Positions 1 to 7,122 of a DNA stretch of 12,064 bases are shown piece after piece. The translations under genes and the position numbers were made by a program. The stretch covers positions 1 through 12,064 of the forward strand of contig DATGKR010000052.1 of assembly GCA_035294565.1 (NCBI GenBank), written 5' to 3'. Each line of letters starts with the position of its first letter. Position 1 is the first letter of the stretch. The stretch comes from DATGKR01 sp035294565 (GTDB lineage Bacteria > Actinomycetota > Acidimicrobiia > Acidimicrobiales > Palsa-688). Under the pieces are notes generated by a model, which was not told the DNA's origin, did no database searches, and was given only the letters and a program-made list of their open reading frames with translations.

Positions 1-210
1 AAGCGCGGATCGCCATGTTGGGCCGAAAGTGTCGTTTCACGCTCCCGATGTGATCTTCCGCCGAATCTCGGGAGCGCGAACCGGCGCGAAACAGGTCGAT
101 TCGCGCTCCACAGATTTGACCTCGAATCTTGGGAGCGCGAATCGGCGCGAAACAGGTCGTTTCGCGCTCCCGGGATAACGCCCCGCAGCATTTCGGGAAC
201 GCGATTCGAC
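1..210. repeat. Imperfect ~61-bp tandem repeat array with hairpins
   Basis: Two well-preserved units begin with CGAATCT at 62 and 123, so the period is 61. Each has a left arm GGGAGCGCGAA (70-80 and 131-141), an inner GCGCGAAAC (84-92 and 145-153) and a right arm TTCGCGCTCC (100-109 and 161-170). In the second unit the outer arms pair over 11 bp (131-141 with 161-171) and the inner arms over 9 bp with a 5-nt loop (145-153 with 159-167), so the two hairpins share the right arm. Degenerate copies flank them: 24-48 resembles the right half and 195-208 (GGGAACGCGATTCG) the left half. No open frame of protein-like composition crosses it. It looks like an extragenic repeat family; the function is unknown. 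Confidence 0.8.
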
Positions 211-458
211 ACCCGCCGCCCTGTGAGCACACCCTTCCCCAGGGTAGGGCTCGCCCCCGGTAGGGGCCCCCCGCAGGGTTCGTCGCGAGATGTCCGGCGC
301 CTGTCAATGGCCGTTGACACCGCGTGTGGCCGTTCGGGACGTCACACGAACCCGCGGAGGCGGCCGCTCGAGCGCAGACCCCGGGGACCGCGGCCGCCCA
401 ACATAGGCCCGCCGGGAAACCGGACCGCTAGGGCGGCGCAGCCGGGTAGGTTCCCGGG
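211..458. other. Non-coding leader upstream of the MFS gene
   Basis: There is no believable gene here; the open frames are Arg/Pro-rich, as expected for shadow frames in GC-rich DNA. It holds a near-perfect palindrome at 302-319 (listed separately) and a small inverted repeat CGTGTG/CACACG at 323-328 and 343-348. The rest (about 350-440) is plain GC-rich DNA in which I see no clear -10 box. The most likely content is the promoter and 5' leader of the transporter gene. Confidence 0.5.
302..319. promoter_or_regulatory. Palindromic operator-like site with embedded TTGACA
   Basis: TGTCAATGGCCGTTGACA is an inverted repeat that is symmetric at 16 of 18 positions. Its right half-site is a perfect -35 hexamer TTGACA (314-319), about 140 bp before the transporter start. 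The segment where a -10 would fall (337-342) is only weakly matching. A dimeric repressor of the TetR or MarR kind bound here would block a promoter, which is a common arrangement for drug-efflux genes. No regulator gene is visible in the window, so operator function is inference. Confidence 0.4.
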
Positions 459-2099
459 ATGCCCGCCGAGCAGGAGACCGTAGCCCCGGCCGACCGATCG
501 GCCCTCGGCCGAGAGCACGAGCGAGAGCACGAGCCGGCAGGCTCCCGAGCATCCCTGGACGACGACCGCCGCCAGCAGACCAAGTGGTGGACCCTCGCCG
601 CGGTGTGCCTCGGCACGTTCATGCTCCTTCTCGACATCAGCATCGTCAACGTCGCCCTCCCCGCCATCCAGTCCTCCCTTCGCTCCACCTTCGCCGACCT
701 GCAGTGGATCGTCGACGCCTACGCGTTGACGCTCGCCGCCTTCCTCCTCACCTCCGGCTCGCTCGCCGACCTGTTCGGCCGGCGCCGCCTCTACCTGGCC
801 GGCCTGTCGTTGTTCACCGCCGCCTCGGCGCTGTGCGGCGCCGCCCAGTCGACGCTGATGCTCGAGCTGTCGAGGGCCCTGCAGGGGATAGGCGGGGCGA
901 CGATGTTCTCCGTCTCCCTGGCCCTGCTGGCCACCGCCTTCCAGGGGCGCGAGCGGGGGCTGGCCTTCGGCGTGTGGGGCGCCATCACCGGCATCGCCGT
1001 CGCGATCGGCCCCATCGTCGGCGGGGCCCTCGTCAGTGGACTGTCGTGGCGGTGGATCTTCTTCGTCAACCTGCCGATCGGCGCGGCGGCGCTGGCCGTC
1101 ACCTTCTGGAGAACGTCGGAGTCCCGCAACCCTCGGGGCCGTCGACCCGACTGGGCGGGCTTCGCCCTGTTCACCGCCGGCCTCGCCCTGGTCGTCTACG
1201 CCCTGATCGAGTCGGGCCAGTCGAGCTTCGGTGCCACCGGGGTGGTCGCGAGCTTCGCCGTGGGCGGCGCGCTGCTCGTGGCGTTCGTCGTGGCCGAGGC
1301 CAAGGTGGCGCACCCCATGTTCGATCTGGGCCTGTTCCGCCTGCCGACCTTCACCGGAGGGGCGCTCGCCGCCTTCGGGATATCGGTGAGCATCTTCAGC
1401 GCGCTGCTCTACCTGGTCATCTACCTGCAGGACGTGCTCGGCTACAGCGCCTTCCAGACCGGCCTGCGCCTGCTGGTCCTGTCCGGCGCCATCCTGGCGG
1501 TCAGCGGCCTGGCCGGTCGCCTCACCGCACACCTGCCCATCCGGGTGCTGATCGGCCCGGGGCTGGTCGCCCTCGGCGCCGGCCTCATGCTCATGCGCGG
1601 CCTGCACGCATCGACGGGGTGGGCGCACCTGGTGCCGGGCCTGGTCCTCGGCGGGGTGGGGGTCGGTTTCGTCAACCCGCCGCTGGCGTCGACCGCCGTG
1701 GGCGTCGTCCCCCCCGAGCAGGCGGGCATGGCTTCGGGCATCAACTCGACGTTCCGCCAGATGGGGATCGCCACCGGCATCGCCCTCCTCGGCACCCTCT
1801 TCGCCAACCGCCTGGCGACGGTGGTGGGGTCGCTGACGTCGGGTACGCCGTTGTCGGGCCGTGCCGGGCAGATCACCGCCGCCCTCCAAAACGGCGAGTC
1901 CTCGGCGCTCCTGGCCCGGGTGCCGGCGGCCCAGCGGGCGGCGCTGGCGCACGTGGCGAGGGGAGGCTTCACCGCGGCCCTCGACTACATCCTCCTCGTG
2001 GCGGCGATCCTCGCGTTCGCCACCGGCGTCGCGGCGTTCTTCCTCATTCGGACAAAGGACTTCGCCTCTGGGGCTGCGAGGTCCGTCCCCGCACACTGA
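459..2099 (+). CDS. DHA2-type MFS transporter (EmrB/QacA-like multidrug efflux)
   Basis: A 546-aa inner-membrane proton antiporter predicted to export toxic compounds; the substrate cannot be told. A hydrophilic ~42-residue N-terminus precedes the first helix, which carries the family signature LDISIVNVALP (58-68). Motif A, GSLADLFGRRR, lies at 100-110, and antiporter motif C (G178, GP at 184-185, GG at 188-189) lies at 178-190. Hydrophobic segments continue to about 530, and length and pattern fit the 14-helix DHA2 class (usually 450-550 aa). The only suitable start is ATG 459, with a modest GGTAGG eight bases upstream; there is no later in-frame start before helix 1. An operator-like palindrome lies upstream. 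Its last 56 bases overlap the convergent photolyase gene. The family call is firm; drug specificity is not. Confidence 0.93.
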   Translation: MPAEQETVAPADRSALGREHEREHEPAGSRASLDDDRRQQTKWWTLAAVCLGTFMLLLDISIVNVALPAIQSSLRSTFADLQWIVDAYALTLAAFLLTSGSLADLFGRRRLYLAGLSLFTAASALCGAAQSTLMLELSRALQGIGGATMFSVSLALLATAFQGRERGLAFGVWGAITGIAVAIGPIVGGALVSGLSWRWIFFVNLPIGAAALAVTFWRTSESRNPRGRRPDWAGFALFTAGLALVVYALIESGQSSFGATGVVASFAVGGALLVAFVVAEAKVAHPMFDLGLFRLPTFTGGALAAFGISVSIFSALLYLVIYLQDVLGYSAFQTGLRLLVLSGAILAVSGLAGRLTAHLPIRVLIGPGLVALGAGLMLMRGLHASTGWAHLVPGLVLGGVGVGFVNPPLASTAVGVVPPEQAGMASGINSTFRQMGIATGIALLGTLFANRLATVVGSLTSGTPLSGRAGQITAALQNGESSALLARVPAAQRAALAHVARGGFTAALDYILLVAAILAFATGVAAFFLIRTKDFASGAARSVPAH

Positions 2100-3435
2100 A
2101 GGCGCTGAGGCGGCTGAACCTCCTCAACGCCTCGGCGCGCTCGGACGCGTGGTCCACCAGCGGCGGCCGGTACCCGCCGCCACCAAGCCGGTGCACTTCG
2201 GAGCCGGGCACGCCGGCGAGCTCGGACACCCAGCGGCGCACGTAGTCGCCGTCGGGGTCGAAGCGCCGGCCCTGCGCAACCGGGTTGAACACCCGGAAGA
2301 ACGGGGCGGCGTCGGTGCCGCAGCCGGCCACCCACTGCCAGTTGAGCTGGTTGGAGGCCAGGTCCCCGTCGGCGAGGTGGCGCATGAACCAGCGTGCGCC
2401 GGTCCGCCAGTCGAGGTGCAGGTCCTTGACCAGGAACGAGGCGGTGACCATGCGGGCCCTGTTCGGCATCCAGCCCTCGGCGGCGAGGTGGCGCATCGCC
2501 GCGTCGACAACGGGGTAGCCGGTGCGCCCCTCCGCCCACGCCTCGAATCGGCTCTCGGCGCCGGGACCCGTGTCCACCTCGAAGTGCCGCCACTCGGCCC
2601 GGTAGGGCTCGCGCGCCGCGTCGGGACGGTGGTGGAGGACGTCGGCGAAGAAGTCCCGCCAGCACAGCTCGGCGCCGAGACGCCCGTGGCCGGGTCGCGA
2701 CAGGTCGAGGAGGGAGAGCACCTGGCGGGGGTGGACGCAGCCGAAGCGGAGGTAGGGGGACAGGCGGGAGGTGGCGTCCAGGTCCAGGCGGTCGCGCCGG
2801 GCCCCGTAGCCGTCGAGCCCCTCGGCGGCGAACCGGCCGAGGCGGGCCATGCCCGCGGCCTCGCCGGGAGGACCCGGGGCCGCCGGCCCCGGCAACGGAG
2901 GGTCGCGATCGCTCGCCGCCCCCGCGTCGGAGACGCGCTGCAGCTCGGGGGCCGGCAGCGGGGCGTCCCAGCCGTGCTCGAGCCACGCCCGGTGGAAGGC
3001 TCTGAACACCCGGTAGGGGCCTCCGGACACGCCGAACAGCCGGCCGGGGGCCACGGCGTAGGGGGAGCCCACGAAGCGCAGAGGGCGGCCCTCGGCGGCG
3101 AGAGCCTGTGCGACTCGCCCGTCGCGGAGCCGGCCGTAGGGGCCGAAGTCCTCCGCGGCGAGCACCTCGGACGCGTCCACCTCGCGGACCAGTGCCGGGA
3201 CCGCCCGCTCGGGGGCGCCCCGCCTGGTCACCAGCCGGCCCCCGAACGCGTCTCGCAGCGCCGCCGCGCACCCGGCTAGGAACCCGGTCCGGGCGGCTCC
3301 CGCCGGGCGGAGCAGCCGGTCGTCCCAGACGAAGAGCGGCACCACCCGGTCGTGGGCTCTGACCGCCTCGCAAAGGGCGGGGTTGTCGCCGAGGCGCAGA
3401 TCCCGGCGGAACCACACCACCGCGGTGGAGGGCAC
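2044..3435 (-). CDS. phr: Class I-type deoxyribodipyrimidine photolyase (cryptochrome/photolyase family)
   Basis: Light-driven repair of UV-induced pyrimidine dimers using reduced FAD; 463 aa. The N-terminal antenna domain starts directly with STAVVWFRRDLRLGDNPAL (residues 3-21). The FAD-binding helical domain shows TSRLSPYLRFG (222-232), ELCWRDFF (256-263), EGRTGYPVVDAAMRHL (302-317), ASFLVKDLHLDW (332-343) and NQLNWQW (362-368). GTG 3435 is chosen because translation from it begins exactly at the family's conserved N-terminus; the frame stays open upstream, but that part is out-of-frame shadow of the preceding gene. Only one base separates this GTG from the upstream stop and no clear Shine-Dalgarno sequence is seen, which suggests translational coupling. 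Of the E. coli PhrB Trp chain, W382 and W359 are matched by W366 and W343, but the W306 position reads Gly290. The tail overlaps the MFS gene. Confidence 0.93.
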   Translation of the reverse strand: MPSTAVVWFRRDLRLGDNPALCEAVRAHDRVVPLFVWDDRLLRPAGAARTGFLAGCAAALRDAFGGRLVTRRGAPERAVPALVREVDASEVLAAEDFGPYGRLRDGRVAQALAAEGRPLRFVGSPYAVAPGRLFGVSGGPYRVFRAFHRAWLEHGWDAPLPAPELQRVSDAGAASDRDPPLPGPAAPGPPGEAAGMARLGRFAAEGLDGYGARRDRLDLDATSRLSPYLRFGCVHPRQVLSLLDLSRPGHGRLGAELCWRDFFADVLHHRPDAAREPYRAEWRHFEVDTGPGAESRFEAWAEGRTGYPVVDAAMRHLAAEGWMPNRARMVTASFLVKDLHLDWRTGARWFMRHLADGDLASNQLNWQWVAGCGTDAAPFFRVFNPVAQGRRFDPDGDYVRRWVSELAGVPGSEVHRLGGGGYRPPLVDHASERAEALRRFSRLSAFSVRGRTSQPQRRSPLSE

Positions 3436-3436
3436 T

Positions 3437-4771
3437 TCAGGCGGCGGCGCGCCCGAGCACGTGGCGGAGCGCCGCCTCGAGCTCGGGATGGCGGAAGGGG
3501 TGGCCTTCGGCCAGGAGGCGGGCGGGCACGACGCGCTGGCTGGCGAGGGCCACCTGCTCGGCGCCTTCCCGGCCGAGCAGGAGACGCGGGCCGAAGCCCG
3601 GCACCGGCACGAGGGCCGGTCGCCGCAGGACCCGGGCGAGGATGCGGGTGTACTCGGCGTTGCGGACCGGGCGGGGGGCGGTGGCGTTGACCGGGCCGGA
3701 CAGGGCCGGGTCGGTGAGCGCCCGCAGGTAGACGTCGAGCAGGTCGTCGATGCCGATCCACGCCGTCCACGGCGCCCCACCGCCGAGCGGGCCGCCGAGG
3801 CCTGCTTCGAATAGGGGGCGCAGCAGGCGCAGGGCGCCGCCGCGGGGGGTCTGGACGATACCGGTCCGCACGTTGACCACCCTCGCCCCCCCTTCGGCGG
3901 CGGCTCTCGTGTCGGCCTCCCAGCCGGCCACCACCCCGGCGAGGAAGTCGTCGCCCTGCGAGCTCGCCTCGGTCAGCTCCTCGTCGCCCCGGTCGGCCCC
4001 GTAGAATCCGATCGCCGAGGCGCTGACGAAGACGGGGACCGCCGCCCGGGCGGCCGTCTCGGCCAGGCGGCGGGTCGGGCCGACCCTGCTGTCGCGCACC
4101 GCCCGCTTGTGGGCGTCGGTGAAGCGCCCGGAGATCGACGCGCCGGCCAGGTGGACGACGGCGTCCACCCCGTCGAGCAGGCCCGGCGACGGGTCGGCCG
4201 GGTCCCACAGCCGCTCCCCCGGCCGCGGCCCCGAACGGACCAGCCTCACCACCCGGTGCCCGCCGGTGGAGAGCAGGGCGCACAACGCCGAACCGACGGT
4301 GCCCGACGAGCCGGTGACCGCAACCGTGAGGTGCCGTCCCTCCGTGCCGGGCCAGCGCCGGTGGGCGGCCAGGTCCCCCGACAACTGGCGGGTCCGGTAG
4401 GCGAACATGGGCCGCAGCAGCCGCCCGGGCACCGCCGTCTCCACCCGGTCGGTGAGCGCCGTGCGTCCGCCGGGCTCCTCGGTGAAGAGGTGGGTGTGGC
4501 GCCAGGAGAAGAGGCGGTCGAGGCCGGGGGTGGCGAGGACGTCTGTGAAGCGCCGCCCCTCCTCGTAGCACTCGGGCAGGTGCCGGGCGCGCCAGACCAG
4601 GGGCCCGGGCAGGTCGATCACCGCCTCCCCGGTGGCGAGCGAGCCGCTCTCGGAGCGGACCCGCGCCGGCTGCCACGGGGGAAGCAGCCGTTCCAGGGCG
4701 CCGGGCCGGGCGTGCCAGGCGAAGACCTCGCCGACCGGGTGGTCGAAGACGGCTCGGTGCTCGAAGACCAT
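3437..4771 (-). CDS. TIGR01777-type protein: SRPBCC domain fused to NAD(P)-dependent epimerase
   Basis: A 444-aa fusion. Residues 1-140 look like an SRPBCC/START-like ligand-binding domain (HRAVFDHPVGEVFAWHARPG near the start). Residues 148-444 are an atypical/extended short-chain dehydrogenase of the TIGR01777 family: Rossmann motif VTGSSGTVG (152-160), VVHLAGASISG (205-215), SASAIGFYG (250-258), and the C-terminal region ending HPELEAALRHVLG that matches the DUF1731 extension. The enzymatic substrate of this family is not established to my knowledge. ATG 4771 gives the natural SRPBCC start; no good Shine-Dalgarno sequence precedes it, but TAGCGT (4783-4778 on the minus strand) sits six bases upstream, so a leaderless transcript is possible. 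It is the first gene of a two-gene unit with the photolyase, which suggests a light/UV-stress role (inference). Confidence 0.9.
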   Translation of the reverse strand: MVFEHRAVFDHPVGEVFAWHARPGALERLLPPWQPARVRSESGSLATGEAVIDLPGPLVWRARHLPECYEEGRRFTDVLATPGLDRLFSWRHTHLFTEEPGGRTALTDRVETAVPGRLLRPMFAYRTRQLSGDLAAHRRWPGTEGRHLTVAVTGSSGTVGSALCALLSTGGHRVVRLVRSGPRPGERLWDPADPSPGLLDGVDAVVHLAGASISGRFTDAHKRAVRDSRVGPTRRLAETAARAAVPVFVSASAIGFYGADRGDEELTEASSQGDDFLAGVVAGWEADTRAAAEGGARVVNVRTGIVQTPRGGALRLLRPLFEAGLGGPLGGGAPWTAWIGIDDLLDVYLRALTDPALSGPVNATAPRPVRNAEYTRILARVLRRPALVPVPGFGPRLLLGREGAEQVALASQRVVPARLLAEGHPFRHPELEAALRHVLGRAAA

Positions 4772-4855
4772 GTCCGAACGCTATTCGTCGCAGATGGGTG
4801 CGCCGGACGAAAGCGGGTACCTAAGCAGCGACCCGACAGCAAGAGAGAGGTGAGG
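4772..4855. promoter_or_regulatory. Divergent intergenic region serving two operons
   Basis: These 84 bases separate the minus-strand TIGR01777/photolyase unit from the plus-strand ThDP/GMC operon, so both promoters must lie here or within the neighbouring gene starts. I see no consensus sigma-70 box pair in either direction. GAGAGG (4845-4850) is the Shine-Dalgarno sequence for the plus gene. A minus-strand TANNNT (TAGCGT, 4783-4778) could direct a leaderless message. Confidence 0.55.
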
Positions 4856-6655
4856 ATGGCAAAGACCGCGGCCGATCACATCCTGGAACGACTGGTGCAG
4901 TGGGGGGTCACCACCGTCTACGGCTTCCCCGGGGACGGCATCAACGGCCTCCTCGGCGCCTTCCGCCGCGCCGAGGACCGCATCCGATTCGTGCAGACCC
5001 GCCACGAGGAGATGGCCAGCTTCATGGCGTGCGGGCACGCCAAGTGGACAGGCGAGGTGGGCGTCTGCACAGCGACGTCCGGCCCGGGCGCCATCCACCT
5101 GCTGAACGGCCTCTACGACGCCAAGCTCGACCACCGGCCGGTGGTCGCCATCGTCGGCCAGACCTACGTGCGAGCCCTCGGAGGCGACTTCCAGCAGGAG
5201 GTCAACCTGCTGCAGCTCTACTCCGACGTCGCCTCGGCGTACTGCCAGCAGGTCAACGAGGCGTCGGCGGTGCGCCACAACATCGACCGGGCGCTCAGGA
5301 TCGCCCAAGCGGAGAGGACCGTCACCTGCCTGATCGTCCCCGCCGACGTGCAGGAGCGCGACGCCGTGGAGGAGCAGCCCAAGGCGACCCACACCGTCCA
5401 CTCGGGGGTCGGCTGGTGGCCGCCGAGGCTGATCCCGTCGAAGCAGCACCTCCAGCAGGCCGCCGACATCCTCAACGCCGGGGAGCGGGTCGCCATGCTC
5501 GTCGGCCAGGGTGCCGCCGGGGCGACCGACGAGGTCGTCGCCGTCGCCGACAAGCTCGGCGCCGGGATCGCCAAGGCCCTGCTGGGCAAAGCGGTGGTCC
5601 CCGACGACGTGCCCTTCTGCACCGGGGCGATCGGCCTGCTCGGCACCAAGCCGTCGTGGGACATGATGCAGGAGGCGGACACCCTGCTCATGGTGGGCTC
5701 GAGCTTCCCCTACTCGGAGTTCCTGCCGAGCGAGGGCCAGGCGAGGGGCATTCAGATCGACCGCGCCGGGCGGATGCTGTCCATCCGCTACCCGATGGAG
5801 CTGGCCCTCGTCGGCGACGCCCGGGACACGCTCGCCGAGCTGCTGCCGATGCTCGAGCGCAAGCAGGACCGCTCGTGGCAGGAGAAGATCAAGAGCGGCG
5901 TCGAGGACTGGTGGAAGCTGATGGAGGCCCGCGGCGCCCCGTCGGAGCTGCGGGGCCGGCTCAGGCCGCAGGGCCTGTTCTCCTCCCTCTCGCGCCACCT
6001 GCCCGATGACGCCATCCTCTCCTCCGACTCGGGCTCGGCCGCCAACTGGTTTGCGCGCCAGGTGCGGATGCGCAGGGGCATGAAGGCCTCCCTGTCGGGG
6101 AACCTGGCGACGATGGTCCCCGGCGTCCCCTACGCCATCGCCGCCAAATTCGCCTACCCGGACCGCGTGGCGGTCGCCATGGTCGGCGACGGGGCGATGC
6201 AGATGGGCGGCATGGCCGAGATGCTCACCGCGGCCAAGTACTACCGCCAGTGGGAGGACCCGCGCCTGGTGGTCCTGGTGCTCAACAACGAGGACCTCAA
6301 CCAGGTCACCTGGGAGCAGCGGGCCATGTCGGGCGACCCCCGCTTCGCCGGTTCGCAGGCCATCCCCTACGTGCCCTTCGCCGACTACGCCGAGATGATC
6401 GGCCTGCGGGGGATCAAGGTGTCCCACCCCGACGAGATCGACGCCGCGTGGAAGAAGGCGTTCGACGCCGACCGGCCGGTCATCGTCGACGCCATCACCA
6501 CCCCCGACGAGCCGCCGATCCCGCCGCACGTCACCCGCGAGCAGGCGGAGAAGCTCATGAAGGCGGTGCTGGAGGACCCCGCCGACGGCTGGCGGGGCGC
6601 CCTGGAGGGCGTCCGGGAGATGGCCCAGGGGCTGCTGCCGGGGCGGGCGCGATGA
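4856..6655 (+). CDS. Thiamine-diphosphate enzyme, pyruvate oxidase/decarboxylase-like
   Basis: A 599-aa ThDP-dependent enzyme of the PoxB/acetolactate synthase superfamily, predicted to decarboxylate a 2-oxo acid in the cytoplasm. The N-terminal pyrimidine domain has GFPGDGINGLLGAF (23-36) and the activating Glu in RHEEMASF (E51). The central domain spans roughly 195-335. The C-terminal pyrophosphate domain has the metal-binding GDG (444-446) followed by LVLNNEDLNQVTWEQR (474-489). The GDG-to-N spacing is 30 residues, a little longer than the usual 24-27, because of a YYRQWEDPR stretch. ATG 4856 is preceded by GAGAGG at five bases and begins at the family's conserved start; upstream codons in frame are shadow. 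The stop overlaps the next ATG. The exact reaction (oxidase with FAD, decarboxylase or carboligase) is not decidable from sequence alone. Confidence 0.93.
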   Translation: MAKTAADHILERLVQWGVTTVYGFPGDGINGLLGAFRRAEDRIRFVQTRHEEMASFMACGHAKWTGEVGVCTATSGPGAIHLLNGLYDAKLDHRPVVAIVGQTYVRALGGDFQQEVNLLQLYSDVASAYCQQVNEASAVRHNIDRALRIAQAERTVTCLIVPADVQERDAVEEQPKATHTVHSGVGWWPPRLIPSKQHLQQAADILNAGERVAMLVGQGAAGATDEVVAVADKLGAGIAKALLGKAVVPDDVPFCTGAIGLLGTKPSWDMMQEADTLLMVGSSFPYSEFLPSEGQARGIQIDRAGRMLSIRYPMELALVGDARDTLAELLPMLERKQDRSWQEKIKSGVEDWWKLMEARGAPSELRGRLRPQGLFSSLSRHLPDDAILSSDSGSAANWFARQVRMRRGMKASLSGNLATMVPGVPYAIAAKFAYPDRVAVAMVGDGAMQMGGMAEMLTAAKYYRQWEDPRLVVLVLNNEDLNQVTWEQRAMSGDPRFAGSQAIPYVPFADYAEMIGLRGIKVSHPDEIDAAWKKAFDADRPVIVDAITTPDEPPIPPHVTREQAEKLMKAVLEDPADGWRGALEGVREMAQGLLPGRAR

Positions 6656-7122
6656 AGCCGGTCAAGACCCTCCACCGCGAGGCCGCCGGGGCGGCGCATC
6701 TGATCGACCGGATGGTGGCGAACGTCGAGCACGGCCGCTTCGAGCGGTCGTTGTCAGCGCTGACAGCCGTCGCCGCCCTGGTCACCACGGTGGAGATCTA
6801 CCTGGAGCACTACAAGGCCAGCTTCGGCAACAAGTGGATGTGGAGCCCGATCGCCGTCACCCCGCCGGTCATGGTCGCCGGGGTGGCCGGCGTGTTCTCC
6901 CGCCGGTGGGCCAAGACGGTGCTGCCCGCCGCCTCCCTCGTCTACACGGCCAACGGCCTTCTCGGAGAGTACTTCCACGCCCGCGGCGTCGCCCGCAAGC
7001 CGGGCGGCTGGTCGCTCGCCTCCTACAACGTGCCGATGGGGCCGCCGATCGCCGCCCCCGGGCTCATGACCCTCGTCGGGGGGATGGGCGTGCTCGCCGC
7101 TCTGCTCAGGCGGGAGGACTGA
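6652..7122 (+). CDS. Small four-helix membrane protein of unknown function
   Basis: A 156-aa protein with four likely transmembrane segments at about 33-52, 66-83, 88-106 and 131-152. The N-terminal 30 residues are charged (a short helix with HREAAGAAHLIDRMV). A conserved-looking loop, EYFHARGVARKPGGW (106-120), and YNVPMGPPIAAPG (125-137) lie between helices 3 and 4; the histidines and the RKPGG turn are the most motif-like residues. Its ATG overlaps the stop of the ThDP gene (ATGA) and its stop abuts the GTG of the next gene, so it is surely co-translated with them. I know of no assigned function. It may anchor the otherwise soluble oxidoreductase subunits to the membrane or pass electrons to the quinone pool; that is inference from context only. 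Confidence 0.85.
   Translation: MKPVKTLHREAAGAAHLIDRMVANVEHGRFERSLSALTAVAALVTTVEIYLEHYKASFGNKWMWSPIAVTPPVMVAGVAGVFSRRWAKTVLPAASLVYTANGLLGEYFHARGVARKPGGWSLASYNVPMGPPIAAPGLMTLVGGMGVLAALLRRED

Noticed and set aside
1..210. CRISPR array
   Set aside because: The units are adjacent tandem copies with variation throughout, and there are no unique spacers of constant length between identical short repeats; no cas gene is present.
342..2096. Long minus-strand open frame (584 aa) opposite the transporter
   Set aside because: Its composition is Gly/Glu/Arg/Gln-rich without any motif, and it mirrors the codon bias of the well-supported MFS gene on the other strand.
3436..3780. In-frame upstream extension of the photolyase
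   Set aside because: Ser/Pro/Arg-rich shadow of the TIGR01777 C-terminus; photolyase homology starts right after GTG 3435.
4815..4820. GGGTAC as a sigma-B/F-type -10 box before the ThDP gene
   Set aside because: No GTTT-like -35 lies 14-18 bases upstream, so a six-base match alone is not enough.
4109..4855. In-frame upstream extension of the ThDP gene
   Set aside because: It runs antisense through the TIGR01777 gene and reads as Gly/Arg/Pro-rich shadow. The conserved start MAKTAADHILERL at 4856 has its own Shine-Dalgarno site.
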